Translations under genes and position numbers: made by a program
Shown here: positions 11,992 to 25,100 of the stretch, piece after piece
Layout of the letters: each line of letters opens with the position of its first letter
Numbering within the stretch: position 1 is the stretch's first letter
The notes under the pieces: model-generated
Told to the model about the DNA's origin: nothing
What the model saw: only the letters and a program-made list of their open reading frames with translations
Database searches by the model: none
Source: Dama dama
Taxonomy: Eukaryota > Chordata > Mammalia > Artiodactyla > Cervidae
Direction: 5' to 3'
Length of the DNA stretch: 64,000 bases
NCBI RefSeq assembly: GCF_033118175.1
Contig: NW_026870906.1
Span: forward strand, 992,001 to 1,056,000

Positions 11992-13260
11992 CAGTTTCTT
12001 CATGTTTTTCAATACCGCTTCATGCTCTTCCTATTTTTCAGACCGTTTCATGCTCCTCTTATTTTTCACACTTTCTGAAGCTCTTCAGATTTTTCACACC
12101 TTTACAGGCTCTTCATGTTTTCAACACCATTTCATGCTCCTCCTATTTTTCAGACCGTTTCATGCTCCTCTCAATTTTGACACCTTTTGAAGTTCTTCAT
12201 ATTTTTCACACCTTTTCAGGCTCTTCATGTTTCTGAACACCGTTTCATGCTCCTCATATTTTTGACGCCTTTTGAAGCTCTTTATATTTTTCACACCTTT
12301 TCTGGCTCTTCATGTTTTTTAACAGCGCTTCATGCTCCTCCTATTTTTCAGACCATTTCATGCTCCTCATATTTTTAACACCTTTTGAAGCTCTTCACAT
12401 TTTTCACACCTTTTTAGGCTCTTCATGTATTTCAACAACGCTTCAAGCTCCTCCTATTTGTCTGACTGTTTCATGCTCCTCATATTTTTGACACATTTTG
12501 AAGCTCTTCATATTTTTCACACCTTTTCAGGCTCGTCATGTTTTTGAACACCTTTTAATGCTCCTCATCTTTTTGAAACCTTCAGAAGCTCTTCATATTT
12601 TTCACACCTTTTCAGGCTCTTCATGTTTTCAACACCGCTTCATGCTCCTCCTATTTTCAGACCGTTTCATGCTCCTCTCATTTTTGACACCTTTTGAAGC
12701 TCTTCATATTTTTCACACATTTTGAAGCTCTTTATATTTTTTACACTTTTTTAAGCTCTTCATATTTTTCAAAACTTTTCAGCCTCTTCATATTTTTGAA
12801 CATCTTTTCAGGCTCTTCATTTTTTTCAACACCGCTTGATGCTCCTCCTATTTTTCAGACCATTTCATGCTCCTCATAATTTTGACACCTTTTGAAGCTT
12901 TTGATATTTTTCACACATTTTCAGGCTCTTCATGTTGTTCAACACCGCTTCATGCTCCTCCTATTTTTCAGACTGTTTCATGCTCCTCATAATTTTTGAC
13001 ACCTTTTGAAGCTCTTCATATTTTTCACACCTTTTCAGGCTCTTCATGTTTTTGAACACCACTTCTTGCTCCTTAATTTTTGGAGATAGTTTCATGCTTC
13101 TCATATTTTTGACACCTTTTGAAGCTCTTCATATTTTTCACACCTTTTAAGGCTCTGCATGCTTTTCAATACTGCTTCATGCTACTCCTATTTTTCAGAC
13201 CGTTTCATGCTCCTCATATTTTTGACACCGTTTGAAGCTCTTCATATTTTTCACACCTTT
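11992..13260. repeat. Family A block, 1,382-bp unit
   Basis: Markers at 11,699 and 13,082 are 1,383 bp apart, which is the full-length A unit containing the marker tetramer. The first 1.04 kb matches 8,099-9,140 at offset 3,893; the sequence then follows the 3,837-4,060 arrangement at offset 9,199. It is therefore a chimera of the two source segments. Confidence 0.84.
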
Positions 13261-14890
13261 TAAGGCTCTGCATGCTTTTCAAAACCGCTTCATGCTCCTC
13301 CTATTTTTCAGACCGTTTCATGCTCCTCATATTTTTCACAGCTTTTCAGGCTCTTCGTGTTTTTCAACACTGCTTCATGCTCCTCCTATTTTTCAGACCG
13401 TTTCATGCTACTCATAATTTTCACACCTTTTGAAGCTCTTCATATTTTTCACACATTTTCAGGCTCTTCTAGTTTTTCAACACCGCTTCATTCTCCTCCT
13501 ATTTTTCAGACTGTTTCATGCCCCTCATATTTTTGACACCGTTTGAAGCTCTTCATATTTTTCACACGTTTTCAGGCTCTTCATGTTTTTCAACACCGCT
13601 TCTTGCTCCTCCTATTTTTCAGACAGTTTCATGCTCCTCATATTTTTCAGACTTTCTGAAGCTCTTCAGATTTTTCACACCTTTTCAGGCTCTTCATGTT
13701 TTTGAACACCGTTTGATACTCCTCATAATTTTCAGGCCGTTTCATGCTCCTCATATTTTTGAAACCTTTTGAAGCTCTTCACGTTTTTCAACTCCGTTTC
13801 ATGCTCCTCTTAATTTTCAGACCATTTGATCCTCCTCTTATTTTTCAGACCGTTTCATGCTCCTCATATTTTTGACACCTTTTGAAGCTCTTCATATTTT
13901 TCACACCTTTTCAGGCTCTTCATGTTTTTCAACACCATTTCATGCTCCTCATATTTTTGATAGCTTTTTAAGCTCTTCATATTTTTCACACCTTCTCAGG
14001 CTTTTCATGTTTCTGAACACCGTTTCATGCTAATCCTATTTTTCAGACCGTTTCACGCTCCTCATATTTTTGAAACCTTTTGAAGCTCTTCATATTTTTA
14101 ACACCTTTTCAGGCTCTTCAAGTAATTCAACAACGTTTCATGCTCCTCCTATTTTTCAGACCCATTCATGCTCCTGATATTTTTGACACCTTTTGAAGCT
14201 CTTCATATTTTTCACACCCTTTCAGGTTCTTCATGTTTGTCAACACCGTTTCATGCCAATCCTATTTTTCAGACGGTTTCACGCTCCTCATATTTTTGAC
14301 ACCGTTTGAAGCTCTTCATATTTTTATCACCTTTTCAGGCTCTTAAAGTTTTTGAACAACGTGTCATGCTCCTCCTGTTTTTCAGACGTTTACATCCTCC
14401 TCATTTTCTTGAAACTTTTTGAAGCTTTTCATATTTTTCACATCTTTTCATGCTCTTCATGTTTTTCAACACGGTTTCATGCTCCTCCTGTTTTTCAGAC
14501 CGTTTCATGCTCCTCGTATTTTTGACACTTTTTGAAGCTCTTCATATTTTTCAACACCGTTTCATTCTTGTCCTATTTTTCAGACCGTTTCATGGTCCTC
14601 ATTATTTCAGACCATTTCATGCTTCTCATATTTTTGACACCTTTTGCAGCTCTTCATATTTTTCACACCTTTTCAGGTTCTTCATGTTTTTCAACATCGT
14701 TTCATGCTCCTCCTATTTTTCAGACCTTTTCATGCTCCTCATATTTTTGACACCTTTGAAGCTCTTCATGATTTTCCAACCTTTTCAGGTTCTTCATGTT
14801 TTTCAACACCGTCTCATGCTCCTCCTATTTTTCAGACCGTTTCATGCTCCTCATATTTTTGACACCTCTTGAATCTCTTCATATTTTTCA
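13260..14890. repeat. Link plus family C block, copy 2
   Basis: This is the copy of 4,060-5,690 at an offset of 9,199, with the same order of link and C marks. Differences I noticed include GAAACC for GACACC near 13,771. It matches 37,280-38,910 at an offset of 24,020. Confidence 0.87.
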
Positions 14891-15530
14891 CACCTTTTCA
14901 GGCTCTTCATGTTTTTGAACACATCTTCTTGCTCCTTAATTTTTGGAGATAGTTTCATGCTTCTCATATTTTTGACACCTTTTGAAGCTCTTCATATTTT
15001 TCACACCTTTTAAGGCTCTGCATGCTTTTCAATACTGCTTCATGCTACTCCTATTTTTCAGACCGTTTCATGCTCCTCATATTTTTGACACCGTTTGAAG
15101 CTCTTCATATTTTTCACACCTTTTCAGGCTCCTCATGTTTTTCAAAACCGCTTCATTCTCCTCCTATTTTTCAGACCGTTTCATGCTCCTCATATTTTTG
15201 ACACCTTTTGAAGCTCTTCATATTTTTCACAACTTTTCAGTTTCTTCATGTTTTTCAATACCGCTTCATGCTCTTCCTATTTTTCAGACCGTTTCATGCT
15301 CCTCATATTTTTCACACTTTCTGAAGCTCTTCAGATTTTTCACACCTTTACAGGCTCTTCATGTTTTCAACACCATTTCATGCTCCTCCAATTTTTCACA
15401 CCGTTTCATGCTCCTCTCAATTTTGACACCTTTTGAAGCTCTTCATATTTTTCACACCTTTTCAGGCTCTTCATGTTTCTGAACACCGTTTCATGCTCCT
15501 CATATTTTTGACGCCTTTTGAAGCTCTTTA
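14890..15530. repeat. Short family A piece, copy of 5,690-6,330
   Basis: The marker is at 14,945 with the CACATCTTC variant, exactly 9,199 bp from 5,746. Private changes include CTCCAATTTTTCACACCG near 15,386-15,403 where other copies have CTCCTATTTTTCAGACCG. Confidence 0.8.
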
Positions 15531-17790
15531 TATTTTTCACACCCTTTCATGCTCTTCATGTTTTTCAACACCGTTTAATGGCCTACTATTTTTCAGAACG
15601 TTTCGTGGTCCTCCGATTTTTCAGACCGTTTCTTGCTCCTCATATTTTTGACACCTTTTGAAGCTCTTCATATTTTTCACACCTTTTCAGGCTCTTCATG
15701 TTTTTCAACACCACTTCATTCTCCTCCTATTTTTCAGAACATTTCATGCTCCTCATATTTTTCACACCTTTTGAAGCTCTTCATATTTTTCACACATTTT
15801 CAGGCTCTTCATGTTTTACAACAACGCTTCATGCTCCTCCTATATTTCAGACCGTTTCATTCTCCTCATATTTTTCACACCTTTGGAAGCTCTTCATATT
15901 TTTCACACATTTTCAGGCTCTTCATATTTTTGAAAACCGCTTCATGCTGCTCCTATTTTTCTGACCGTTTCATGCTCCTCATACTTTGACACCTTTAGAA
16001 GCTCTTACTTAATATTTTTCACTGCCTTTCAGGCTCTTCATGTTTGTCAACACCGCTTCATGCCCCTCAATTTTTCAGACCGTTTCATGCTCCTCATATT
16101 TTTGACACCTTTTGAAGCTCTTCATACTTTTCACACCTTATCAGGCTCTTCATTGTTTCAATACCATTTCATGCTCCTCCTATTTTTCAGACTGTTTCAT
16201 GCTCTTCATATTCTGACACCTTTTGAAGCTCTTCATATTTTTGACACCTTTTGAAGTTCTTCATATTTTTCACACCTTTTCAGGCTCTTCATATTTTTGA
16301 ACACTGATTCATGCTCCTCCTATTTTCCAGACCGTTTCATGCTCCTCATATTTTTGACACCTTTTGAAGCTCTTCATATTTTTCACACCTTTTCAGGCTC
16401 TTCATGTTTTTGAACACCGTTTCATGCTCCTCCTATTTTTTACACATTTTGAAGCTCTTCATATTTTTCACACCTTTTCACGCTTTCCATGTTTTTCAAC
16501 ACCGTTTCCTGCTGCTCCTATTTTTCAGAACGTTTCATGCTACTGATGTTTTTGAGACGATTTGAAGCTCTTCATATTTTTCACACCTTTTCAGGCTCTT
16601 CATGTTTTTCAACACCACTTCATGCTCCTCCTATTTTTCAGACCGTTTCATGCTCCTAATATTTTTGACAACTTTTGAAGCTCTTCATATTTTTCACACC
16701 TTTTTAGGCTCTTCATGTTTTTGAACAACGCTTCATGCTCCTCCTACTTTTCAGACCGTTTCATGCTCCTCATGTATTTCACACCTTTTGAAGCTCTTCA
16801 TGTTTTTCAACACAGTTTCATACTCTTTCTTTTTTTCAGCCTGTTTCATGCTCCTCTTATTTTTCAGACCGTTTCATGTTCTTCATATATGTGACACCTT
16901 TTGAAGCTGTTCATATTTTTCACACCTTTTCATGATCTTCATGTTTTTCAACACCGTTTCATGCTCCTCATATTTTTGACACCTTTTAAAACACCTCATA
17001 TTTTTCACACCTTTTCATGCTCTTCCTGATTTTCAACGCCGTCTCATGTTCCTCCTATTTTTTGACCGTTTCATGCTCCTCATATTTTTGACACCTTTTG
17101 CAGCTCTTCATGTTTTTCACACCCTTTCATGCTCTTCATGTTTTTCAACAAGGTTTCATGCTCCTCCTATATTTCAGACCGTTTCATGCTCCTCATGTTT
17201 TTGACACCTTTTGAAGTTCTTCATGTTTTTCAACACCGTTTCATGCTCCTCCTATTTTTCACATCGTTTCAGGCTCCTCATATTTTTCTGACCGATCCAT
17301 GGTCCTCATATTTTTCACACCTTTTGATGCTCCTCATATTTTTCAAAACCGTTTCATGCTCTTCCTACTTTTCAGAACGTTTCATGCTCCTCGTATTTTT
17401 TAGGCCAATTCGTGCTCATCATATTTTTGACACCTTTTGACGCTCATCATGTTTTTCACACCTTTTCATGCTCTTCATGTTTTTCAACACCGTTTAATGG
17501 CCTACTATTTTTCAGAACGTTTCGTGGTCCTCCGATTTTTCAGACCGTTTCTTGCTCCTCATATTTTTGACACCTTTAGAAGCTCTTCATATTTTTCACA
17601 CCTTTTCAGGCTCTTCATGTTTTTCAACACCACTTCATTTTCCTCCTATTTTTCAGAACATTTCATGCTCCTCATATTTTTCACATCTTTTCAGGTTCTT
17701 CATGTTTTTGAACACCGTTTCATGCTCCTCCTATTTGTGACAACTTTTGAAGCTCTTGATATTTTTCACACCTTTTCAGGCTCTTCATGT
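15530..17790. repeat. Family B block
   Basis: It contains TAATGGCCTAC near 15,577 and again near 17,496, the lengthened CTTACTTAATATT monomer near 16,004, GAGACGATTTGAAGC near 16,554 and CCGATCCATGGTCC near 17,290. From 16,591 it is the copy of 1-1,150. From about 16,268 it matches 41,669 onward (offset 25,401). Confidence 0.84.
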
Positions 17791-19805
17791 TTTTGAACAC
17801 CACTTCTTGCTCCTTAATTTTTGGAGATAGTTTCATGCTTCTCATATTTTTGACACCTTTTGAAGCTCTTCATATTTTTCACACCTTTTAAGGCTCTGCA
17901 TGCTTTTCAATACTGCTTCATGCTACTCCTATTTTTCAGACCGTTTCATGCTCCTCTCAATTTTGACACCTTTTGAAGCTCTTCATATTTTTCACACATT
18001 TTGAAACTTTTTATATTTTTTACACTTTTTTAAGCTCTTCATATTTTTCAAAACTTTTCAGCCTCTTCATATTTTTGAACATCTTTTCAGGCTCTTCATT
18101 TTTTTCAACACCGCATGATGCTCCTCCTATTTTTCAGACCATTTCATGCTCCTCATAATTTTGACACCTTTTGAAGCTTTTGATATTTTTCACAGATTTT
18201 CAGGCTCTTCATGTTGTTCAACACCGCTTCATGCTCCTCCTATTTTTCAGACTGTTTCATGCTCCTCATATTTTTGACACCTTTTGAAGCTCTTCATATT
18301 TTTCACACCTTTTAAGGCTCTGCATGCTTTTCAATACTGCTTCATGCTACTCCTATTTTTCAGACCGTTTCATGCTCCTCATATTTTTGACACCGTTTGA
18401 AGCTCTTCATATTTTTCACACCTTTTCAGGCTCCTCATGTTTTTCAAAACCGCTTCATTCTCCTCCTATTTTTCAGACCGTTTCATGCTCCTCATATTTT
18501 TGACACCTTTTGAAGCTCTTCATATTTTTCACAACTTTTCAGTTTCTTCATGTTTTTCAATACCGCTTCATGCTCTTCCTATTTTTCAGACCGTTTCATG
18601 CTCCTCTTATTTTTTTCACTTTCTGAAGCTCTTCAGATTTTTCACACCTTTACAGGCTCTTCATGTTTTCAACACCATTTCATGCTCCTCCTATTTTTCA
18701 GACCGTTTCATGCTCCTCTCAATTTTGACACCTTTTGAAGCTCTTCATATTTTTCACACCTTTTCAGGCTCTTCATGTTTCTGAACACCGTTTCATGCTC
18801 CTCATATTTTTGACACCGTTTGAAGCTCTTCATATTTTTCACACCTTTTCTGGCTCTTCATGTTTTTTAACAGCGCTTCATGCTCCTCCTATTTTTCAGA
18901 CCATTTCATGCTCCTCATATTTTTCACAACTTTTGAAGCTCGTCACTTTTTTCACACCTTTTTAGGCTCTTCATGTTATTCAACAACGCTTCAAGCTCCT
19001 CCTATTTGTCTGACTGTTTCATGCTCCTCATATTTTTGACACATTTTGAAGCTCTTCATATTTTTTACACCTTTTCAGGCTCGTCATGTTTTTGAACACC
19101 TTTTCATGCTCCTCATCTTTTTGAAACCTTCAGAAGCTCTTCATATTTTTCACACCTTTTCAGGCTCTTCATGTTTTCAACACCGCTTCATGCTCCTCCT
19201 ATTTTCAGACCGTTTCATGCTCCTCTCATTTTTGACACCTTTTGAAGCTCTTCATATTTTTCACACATTTTGAAGCTCTTTATATTTTTTACACTTTTTT
19301 AAGCTCTTCATATTTTTCAAAACTTTTCAGCCTCTTCATATTTTTGAACATCTTTTCAGGCTCTTCATTTTTTTCAACACCGCTTGATGCTCCTCCTATT
19401 TTTCAGACCATTTCATGCTCCTCATAATTTTGACACATTTTGAAGCTTTTGATATTTTTCACACATTTTCAGGCTCTTCATGTTGTTCAACACCGCTTCA
19501 TGCTCCTCCTATTTTTCAGACTGTTTCATGCTCCTCATATTTTTGACACCTTTTGAAGCTCTTCATATTTTTCACACCTTTTCAGGCTCTTCATGTTTTT
19601 GAACACCACTTCTTGCTCCTTAATTTTTGGAGATAGTTTCATGCTTCTCATATTTTTGACACCTTTTGAAGCTCTTCATATTTTTCACACCTTTTAAGGC
19701 TCTGCATGCTTTTCAATACTGCTTCATGCTACTCCTATTTTTCAGACCGTTTCATGCTCCTCATATTTTTGACACCGTTTGAAGCTCTTCATATTTTTCA
19801 CACCT
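17790..19805. repeat. Family A block with an internal 845-bp deletion
   Basis: Up to about 17,950 it matches 1,200-1,360 (offset 16,590). From about 17,950 to 19,805 it matches 2,205-4,060 (offset 15,745). The difference, 845 bp (about 30 monomers), is missing here. Markers at 17,823 and 19,629 are 1,806 bp apart, which equals the usual 2,651 minus 845. The junction keeps the monomer register. Confidence 0.87.
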
Positions 19806-20180
19806 TTTCAGGCTCTTCATTTTTTTCAACATCGTTTCATGCTCCTCCTATTTTCAGACCGTTTCATGCTCCTCATATTTTTGACACCTTTTGGAGATTT
19901 TCATATATTTCACACTTTTTCAGGCTCTTCATGTTTTTCAACACCACTTCATGATCCTCCTATTTTTCAGACCGTTTCTTGCTCCTCTAATTTTTGACAC
20001 CTTTTGAAGCTCTTCGTATTTTTCACACCTTTTGAAACTCTTCATATTTTTCACACCTTTTGAAGCTCTTCATATTTTTCACACCTTTTCAGGCTCTTCA
20101 TGTTTTTGAACACCGTTTCATGCTCCTCTTATTTGTGACAACTTTTGAAGCTCTTCATATTTTTCACACCTTTTCAGGCT
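19805..20180. repeat. Family D segment
   Basis: It carries CATTTTTTTCAACATCG, GGAGATTTTCATATATTTC and CATGATCCTCC, followed by several consecutive a monomers. Similar segments lie near 40.0-40.4, 55.6-55.99, 60.4-60.6 and 62.3-62.5 kb. Confidence 0.8.
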
Positions 20181-20820
20181 CTTCATGTTTTTGAACACAT
20201 CTTCTTGCTCCTTAATTTTTGGAGATAGTTTCATGCTTCTCATATTTTTGACACCTTTTGAAGCTCTTCATATTTTTCACACCTTTTAAGGCTCTGCATG
20301 CTTTTCAATACTGCTTCATGCTACTCCTATTTTTCAGACCGTTTCATGCTCCTCATATTTTTGACACCGTTTGAAGCTCTTCATATTTTTCACACCTTTT
20401 CAGGCTCCTCATGTTTTTCAAAACCGCTTCATTCTCCTCCTATTTTTCAGACCGTTTCATGCTCCTCATATTTTTGACACCTTTTGAAGCTCTTCATATT
20501 TTTCACAACTTTTCAGTTTCTTCATGTTTTTCAATACCGCTTCATGCTCTTCCTATTTTTCAGACCGTTTCATGCTCCTCATATTTTTCACACTTTCTGA
20601 AGCTCTTCAGATTTTTCACACCTTTACAGGCTCTTCATGTTTTCAACACCATTTCATGCTCCTCCTATTTTTCAGTCCGTTTCATGCTCCTCTCAATTTT
20701 GACACCTTTTGAAGCTCTTCATATTTTTCACACCTTTTCAGGCTCTTCATGTTTCTGAACACCGTTTCATGCTCCTCATATTTTTGACGCCTTTTGAAGC
20801 TCTTTATATTTTTCACACCC
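20180..20820. repeat. Short family A piece
   Basis: The marker is at 20,221 with the CACATCTTC variant. From about 20,400 onward it recurs at an offset of 20,126 (20,411 to 40,537 and following). It has a private CAGTCCG change near 20,673. Confidence 0.78.
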
Positions 20821-21350
20821 TTTCATGCTCTTCATGTTTTTCAACACCGTTTAATGGCCTACTATTTTTCAGAACGTTTCGTGGTCCTCCGATTTTTCAG
20901 ACCGTTTCTTGCTCCTCATATTTTTGACACCTTTTGAAGCTCTTCATATTTTTCACACCTTTTCAGGCTCTTCATGTTTTTCAACACCACTTCATTCTCC
21001 TCCTATTTTTCAGAACATTTCATGCTCCTCATATTTTTCACACCTTTTGAAGCTCTTCATATTTTTCACACATTTTCAGGCTCTTCATGTTTTACAACAA
21101 CGCTTCATGCTCCTCCTATATTTCAGACCGTTTCATGCTCCTCATATTTTTCACACCTTTGGAAGCTCTTCATATTTTTCACACATTTTCAGGCTCTTCA
21201 TATTTTTGAAAACCGCTTCATGCTGCTCCTATTTTTCTGACCGTTTCATGCTCCTCATACTTTGACACCTTTAGAAGCTCTTACTTAATATTTTTCACTG
21301 CCTTTCAGGCTCTTCATGTTTGTCAACACCGCTTCATGCCGCTCAATTTT
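20820..21350. repeat. Family B block
   Basis: It carries TAATGGCCTAC near 20,852, CGTGGTCCTCCG near 20,880 and CTTACTTAATATT near 21,279, and runs into the 252-bp triplication. It matches 40,946-41,476 at an offset of 20,126. Confidence 0.8.
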
Positions 21351-22106
21351 TCAGACCGTTTCATGCTCCTCATATTTTTGACACCTTTTGAAGCTCTTCA
21401 TACTTTTCACACCTTATCAGGCTCTTCATTGTTTCAATACCATTTCATGCTCCTCCTATTTTTCAGACTGTTTCATGCTCTTCATATTCTGACACCTTTT
21501 GAAGCTCTTCATATTTTTGACACCTTTTGAAGTTCTTCATATTTTTCACACCTTATCAGGCTCTTCATATTTTTGAACACTGATTCATGCTCCTCCTATT
21601 TTTCAGACCGTTTCATGCTCCTCATATTTTTGACACCTTTTGAAGCTCTTCATACTTTTCACACCTTATCAGGCTCTTCATTGTTTCAATACCATTTCAT
21701 GCTCCTCCTATTTTTCAGACTGTTTCATGCTCTTCATATTCTGACACCTTTTGAAGCTCTTCATATTTTTGACACCTTTTGAAGTTCTTCATATTTTTCA
21801 CACCTTATCAGGCTCTTCATATTTTTGAACACTGATTCATGCTCCTCCTATTTTTCAGACCGTTTCATGCTCCTCATATTTTTGACACCTTTTGAAGCTC
21901 TTCATACTTTTCACACCTTATCAGGCTCTTCATTGTTTCAATACCATTTCATGCTCCTCCTATTTTTCAGACTGTTTCATGCTCTTCATATTCTGACACC
22001 TTTTGAAGCTCTTCATATTTTTGACACCTTTTGAAGTTCTTCATATTTTTCACACCTTATCAGGCTCTTCATATTTTTGAACACTGATTCATGCTCCTCC
22101 TATTTT
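21351..22106. repeat. Three tandem copies of a 252-bp, nine-monomer unit
   Basis: Copies are 21,351-21,602, 21,603-21,854 and 21,855-22,106. Each contains CATACTTTTCACACC, CATTGTTTCAATACC, CATATTCTGACACC, two adjacent TTTTGA-type monomers and GAACACTGATTC. The copies look identical apart from a T-to-C change at the very end (TTTTCCAG near 22,105). Homologous loci near 6.9-7.1, 16.1-16.3, 35.4-35.6 and 41.5-41.7 kb have one copy. The unit is two tetramers plus one monomer, so the b-c-d-a order is broken at each join. Confidence 0.93.
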
Positions 22107-25100
22107 CCAGACCGTTTCAGGCTCCTAATATTGTTACCACCTTTTCAGGCTCTTCATATTCTTCAACACCGCTTCATTCTCCTACTGTTTCTCAGAGCGT
22201 TTCAGGTTCCTCATATATTTCACGCCTTTTTAAGCTCATCATATATTTCACACCTTTTCAGGCTCTTCATATTTTTCAAAACCGATTCATTCTCATCCTG
22301 TTTCTCAGAGCGTTTCAGGTTCCTCATATATTTCCCGCCTTTTTAAGCTCTTCATATATTTCACACCTTTTCAGGCTCTTCATATTTTTCAACACCGCTT
22401 CATGCTCCTCCAATTTTTCAGACCGTTTCATGCTCCTAAAATTTTTGACACCTTTTGAAGCTCTTCATATATTTCACAACTTTTCAGGCTCTTCATATTT
22501 TTCAACACCGCTTCATTCTCCTCCTGTTTTTCAGAGCGTTTCAGGTTCCTTATACATTTCACGCCTTTTTAAGCTCTTCATATGTTTCACACCTTTTCAG
22601 GCTCTTCATGTTTTTCAACACCACTTCATGCTCCTCCTATTTTTCAGACCGTTTCATGCTCCTCAAATATTAGACACCTTTTGAATCTCTTCATATTTTT
22701 CACACCTTTTCAGGCAATTCTTGTTTTTGAACACCACTTCATGCTCCTCCTATTTTTCAGATTGTTTCATGCTTCTCATATTTTTGACACATTTTGAAGC
22801 TCTTCATATATTTCACACCGTTTCAGGCTCTTCAGGTTTTTCAACACCGCTTCTTGCTCCTCCTATTTGTCAGAACGTTTCATGCTCCTCATAATTTTGA
22901 AACCTTTTGATGCTCTTCATATTTTTCACAACTTTTCAGGATCTTCATGTTCTTCAACACCATTTGATGCTCCTCCTATTTTTCAGACCGTTTCATGCTC
23001 CTCATCTTTTTGACACCTTTTGTAGCTCTTCATATTTTTCACATGTTTTCAGGCTCTTCATGTTTTTGAATACCGTTTCATGCTCCTCATATTTTTTACA
23101 CGTTTTGAAGCTCTTCATATATTTCACACCTTTTCAGGCTCTTCATGTTTTTCACCACCGCTTCATGCTGCTCTTATTTATCAGACTGTTTCATTCTCTT
23201 CAAATTTTTGACACCTTTTGAAGCTCTTCATAATTTTCACACTTTTTAGTCTCTTCATGTTTTTCAACACCGCTTCATGCTCCTCCTATTTTTCAGACTG
23301 TCATGCTCCTCATTTTTTTGACACATTTTGAAGCTCTTCATATTTTTCACACCTCTTCAGGCTGTTCATGTTTTTCAACACCACTTCATGCTCCTCCTAT
23401 TTTTCAGACTGTCATGCTTCTCATATTTTTGACACTTTTTGAAGCTCTTCATATTTTTCACACCTTTTCAGGCTCTTCATGTTTTGGCACACCGTTTCAT
23501 GCTCCTCCTTTTTTTTAGACCGTTTCATGCTCCTCATATTTTGACACCTTTTGAAGCTCTTCATATTTTTCACACCTTTTCAGGCTCTTCATATTTTTCA
23601 ACACAGCTTCATCATCCTACTATTTTTCAGACCGTTACAGGCTCCTCATATTTTTGACACCTTTTGAAGCTCTTCATGTTTTTCACACTTTTTCAGGGAA
23701 TTAATGTCTGTCAAGACCGATTCATGGTCCTCCAGTTTTTCAGACTGTTTCATGCTCCTCATATTTTTGACATCTTTTGAAGCTCTTCATATTTTTGACA
23801 CCATGTCAGGGTATTCATGTCTTTCAAGACCGCTTCATGCTCCTCCAAATTTTCAGACCTTTTCATGCTCCTCATATTTTTGACACCTTTTGAAGCTCTG
23901 CATATATTTCACAACCTTTCAGGCTCTTCATGCTTTTCAACAGCGCTTCATGCTCCTCCTATTTTTCAGAACGTTCCATACTCCTAACTTTTTTGACACC
24001 TTTTGAAGCTCTTCATATATTTCACACCTTTTCAGGCTCTTCATGTTTTTCAACACCGCTTCATGCTCCTCCAATTTTTCAGACCGTTTCATGCTCCTCA
24101 TATTTTTGATACATTTTGAAGCTCTTCATATATTTCATACCTTTTCAGGCTCTTCATATTTTTCAACACCACTTCATGCTCCTAACATTTTTGACACCTT
24201 TTGAAGCTCTTCATATATTTCACACCTTTTCAGACTCTTCATGTTTTTCAAACCTTTTCAGGCTCTTCATGTTTTTCAACACTGCTTCTTGCTCCTCCTA
24301 TTTTTCAAACCGTTTCATGCTCCTAATATTTTTAACACCTTTTCAGGCTCTTCATGTTTTTCAACACCGCTTCATGCTCCTCCTATCTTTCAGACCGTAT
24401 CATGCTCCTCAAATTTTAACACCTTTTGAAGCTCTTCATATATTTCACACTTTTTCAGTCTCGTCATGTTTTTCAACACCGCTTCATGCTCCACCTATTT
24501 TTCAGACCGTTTCATGCTCCTAATATTTTTAACACCTTTTCAGGCTCTTCAAGTTTTTTAACACCGCTTCATGACCCACCTATTTTTCAGATCGTTTCAT
24601 GCTCCTCATATTTTTGACACCTTTTGAAGCTCTTCATATATTTCATTCTTTTCAGGCTCTTCATATTTTTCACACCTTTTCAGGCTCTTCAAGTATTTCA
24701 ACACCGCTTCATGTTCCCTCTATTTTTCAGACCGTTTCATGCTCCTCATATTTTTGACACCTTTTGAAGCTCTTCATATTTTTGACACCTTTTGAAGTTC
24801 TTCATATTTTTCACACCTTTTCAGGCTCTTCATATTTTTGAACACCGCTTCATGCTCCTCCTATTTTTCAGGCCGTTTCATGCTCCTCATATTTTTGACA
24901 CTTCTTGAAGCTCTTCATGTTTTTCACACCTTTTCAGGCTTTTCAAGTTTTTCAACACCGCTTCATGCGCCTCCTATTTTTCAGACTGTTTCAGGCTCCT
25001 AATATTGTTAAAACATTTTCAGGCTCTTCATATTTTTCAACACCGCTTCATTCTCCTCCTGTTTCTCAGAGCGTTTCAGGTTCCTCATATATTTCACACC

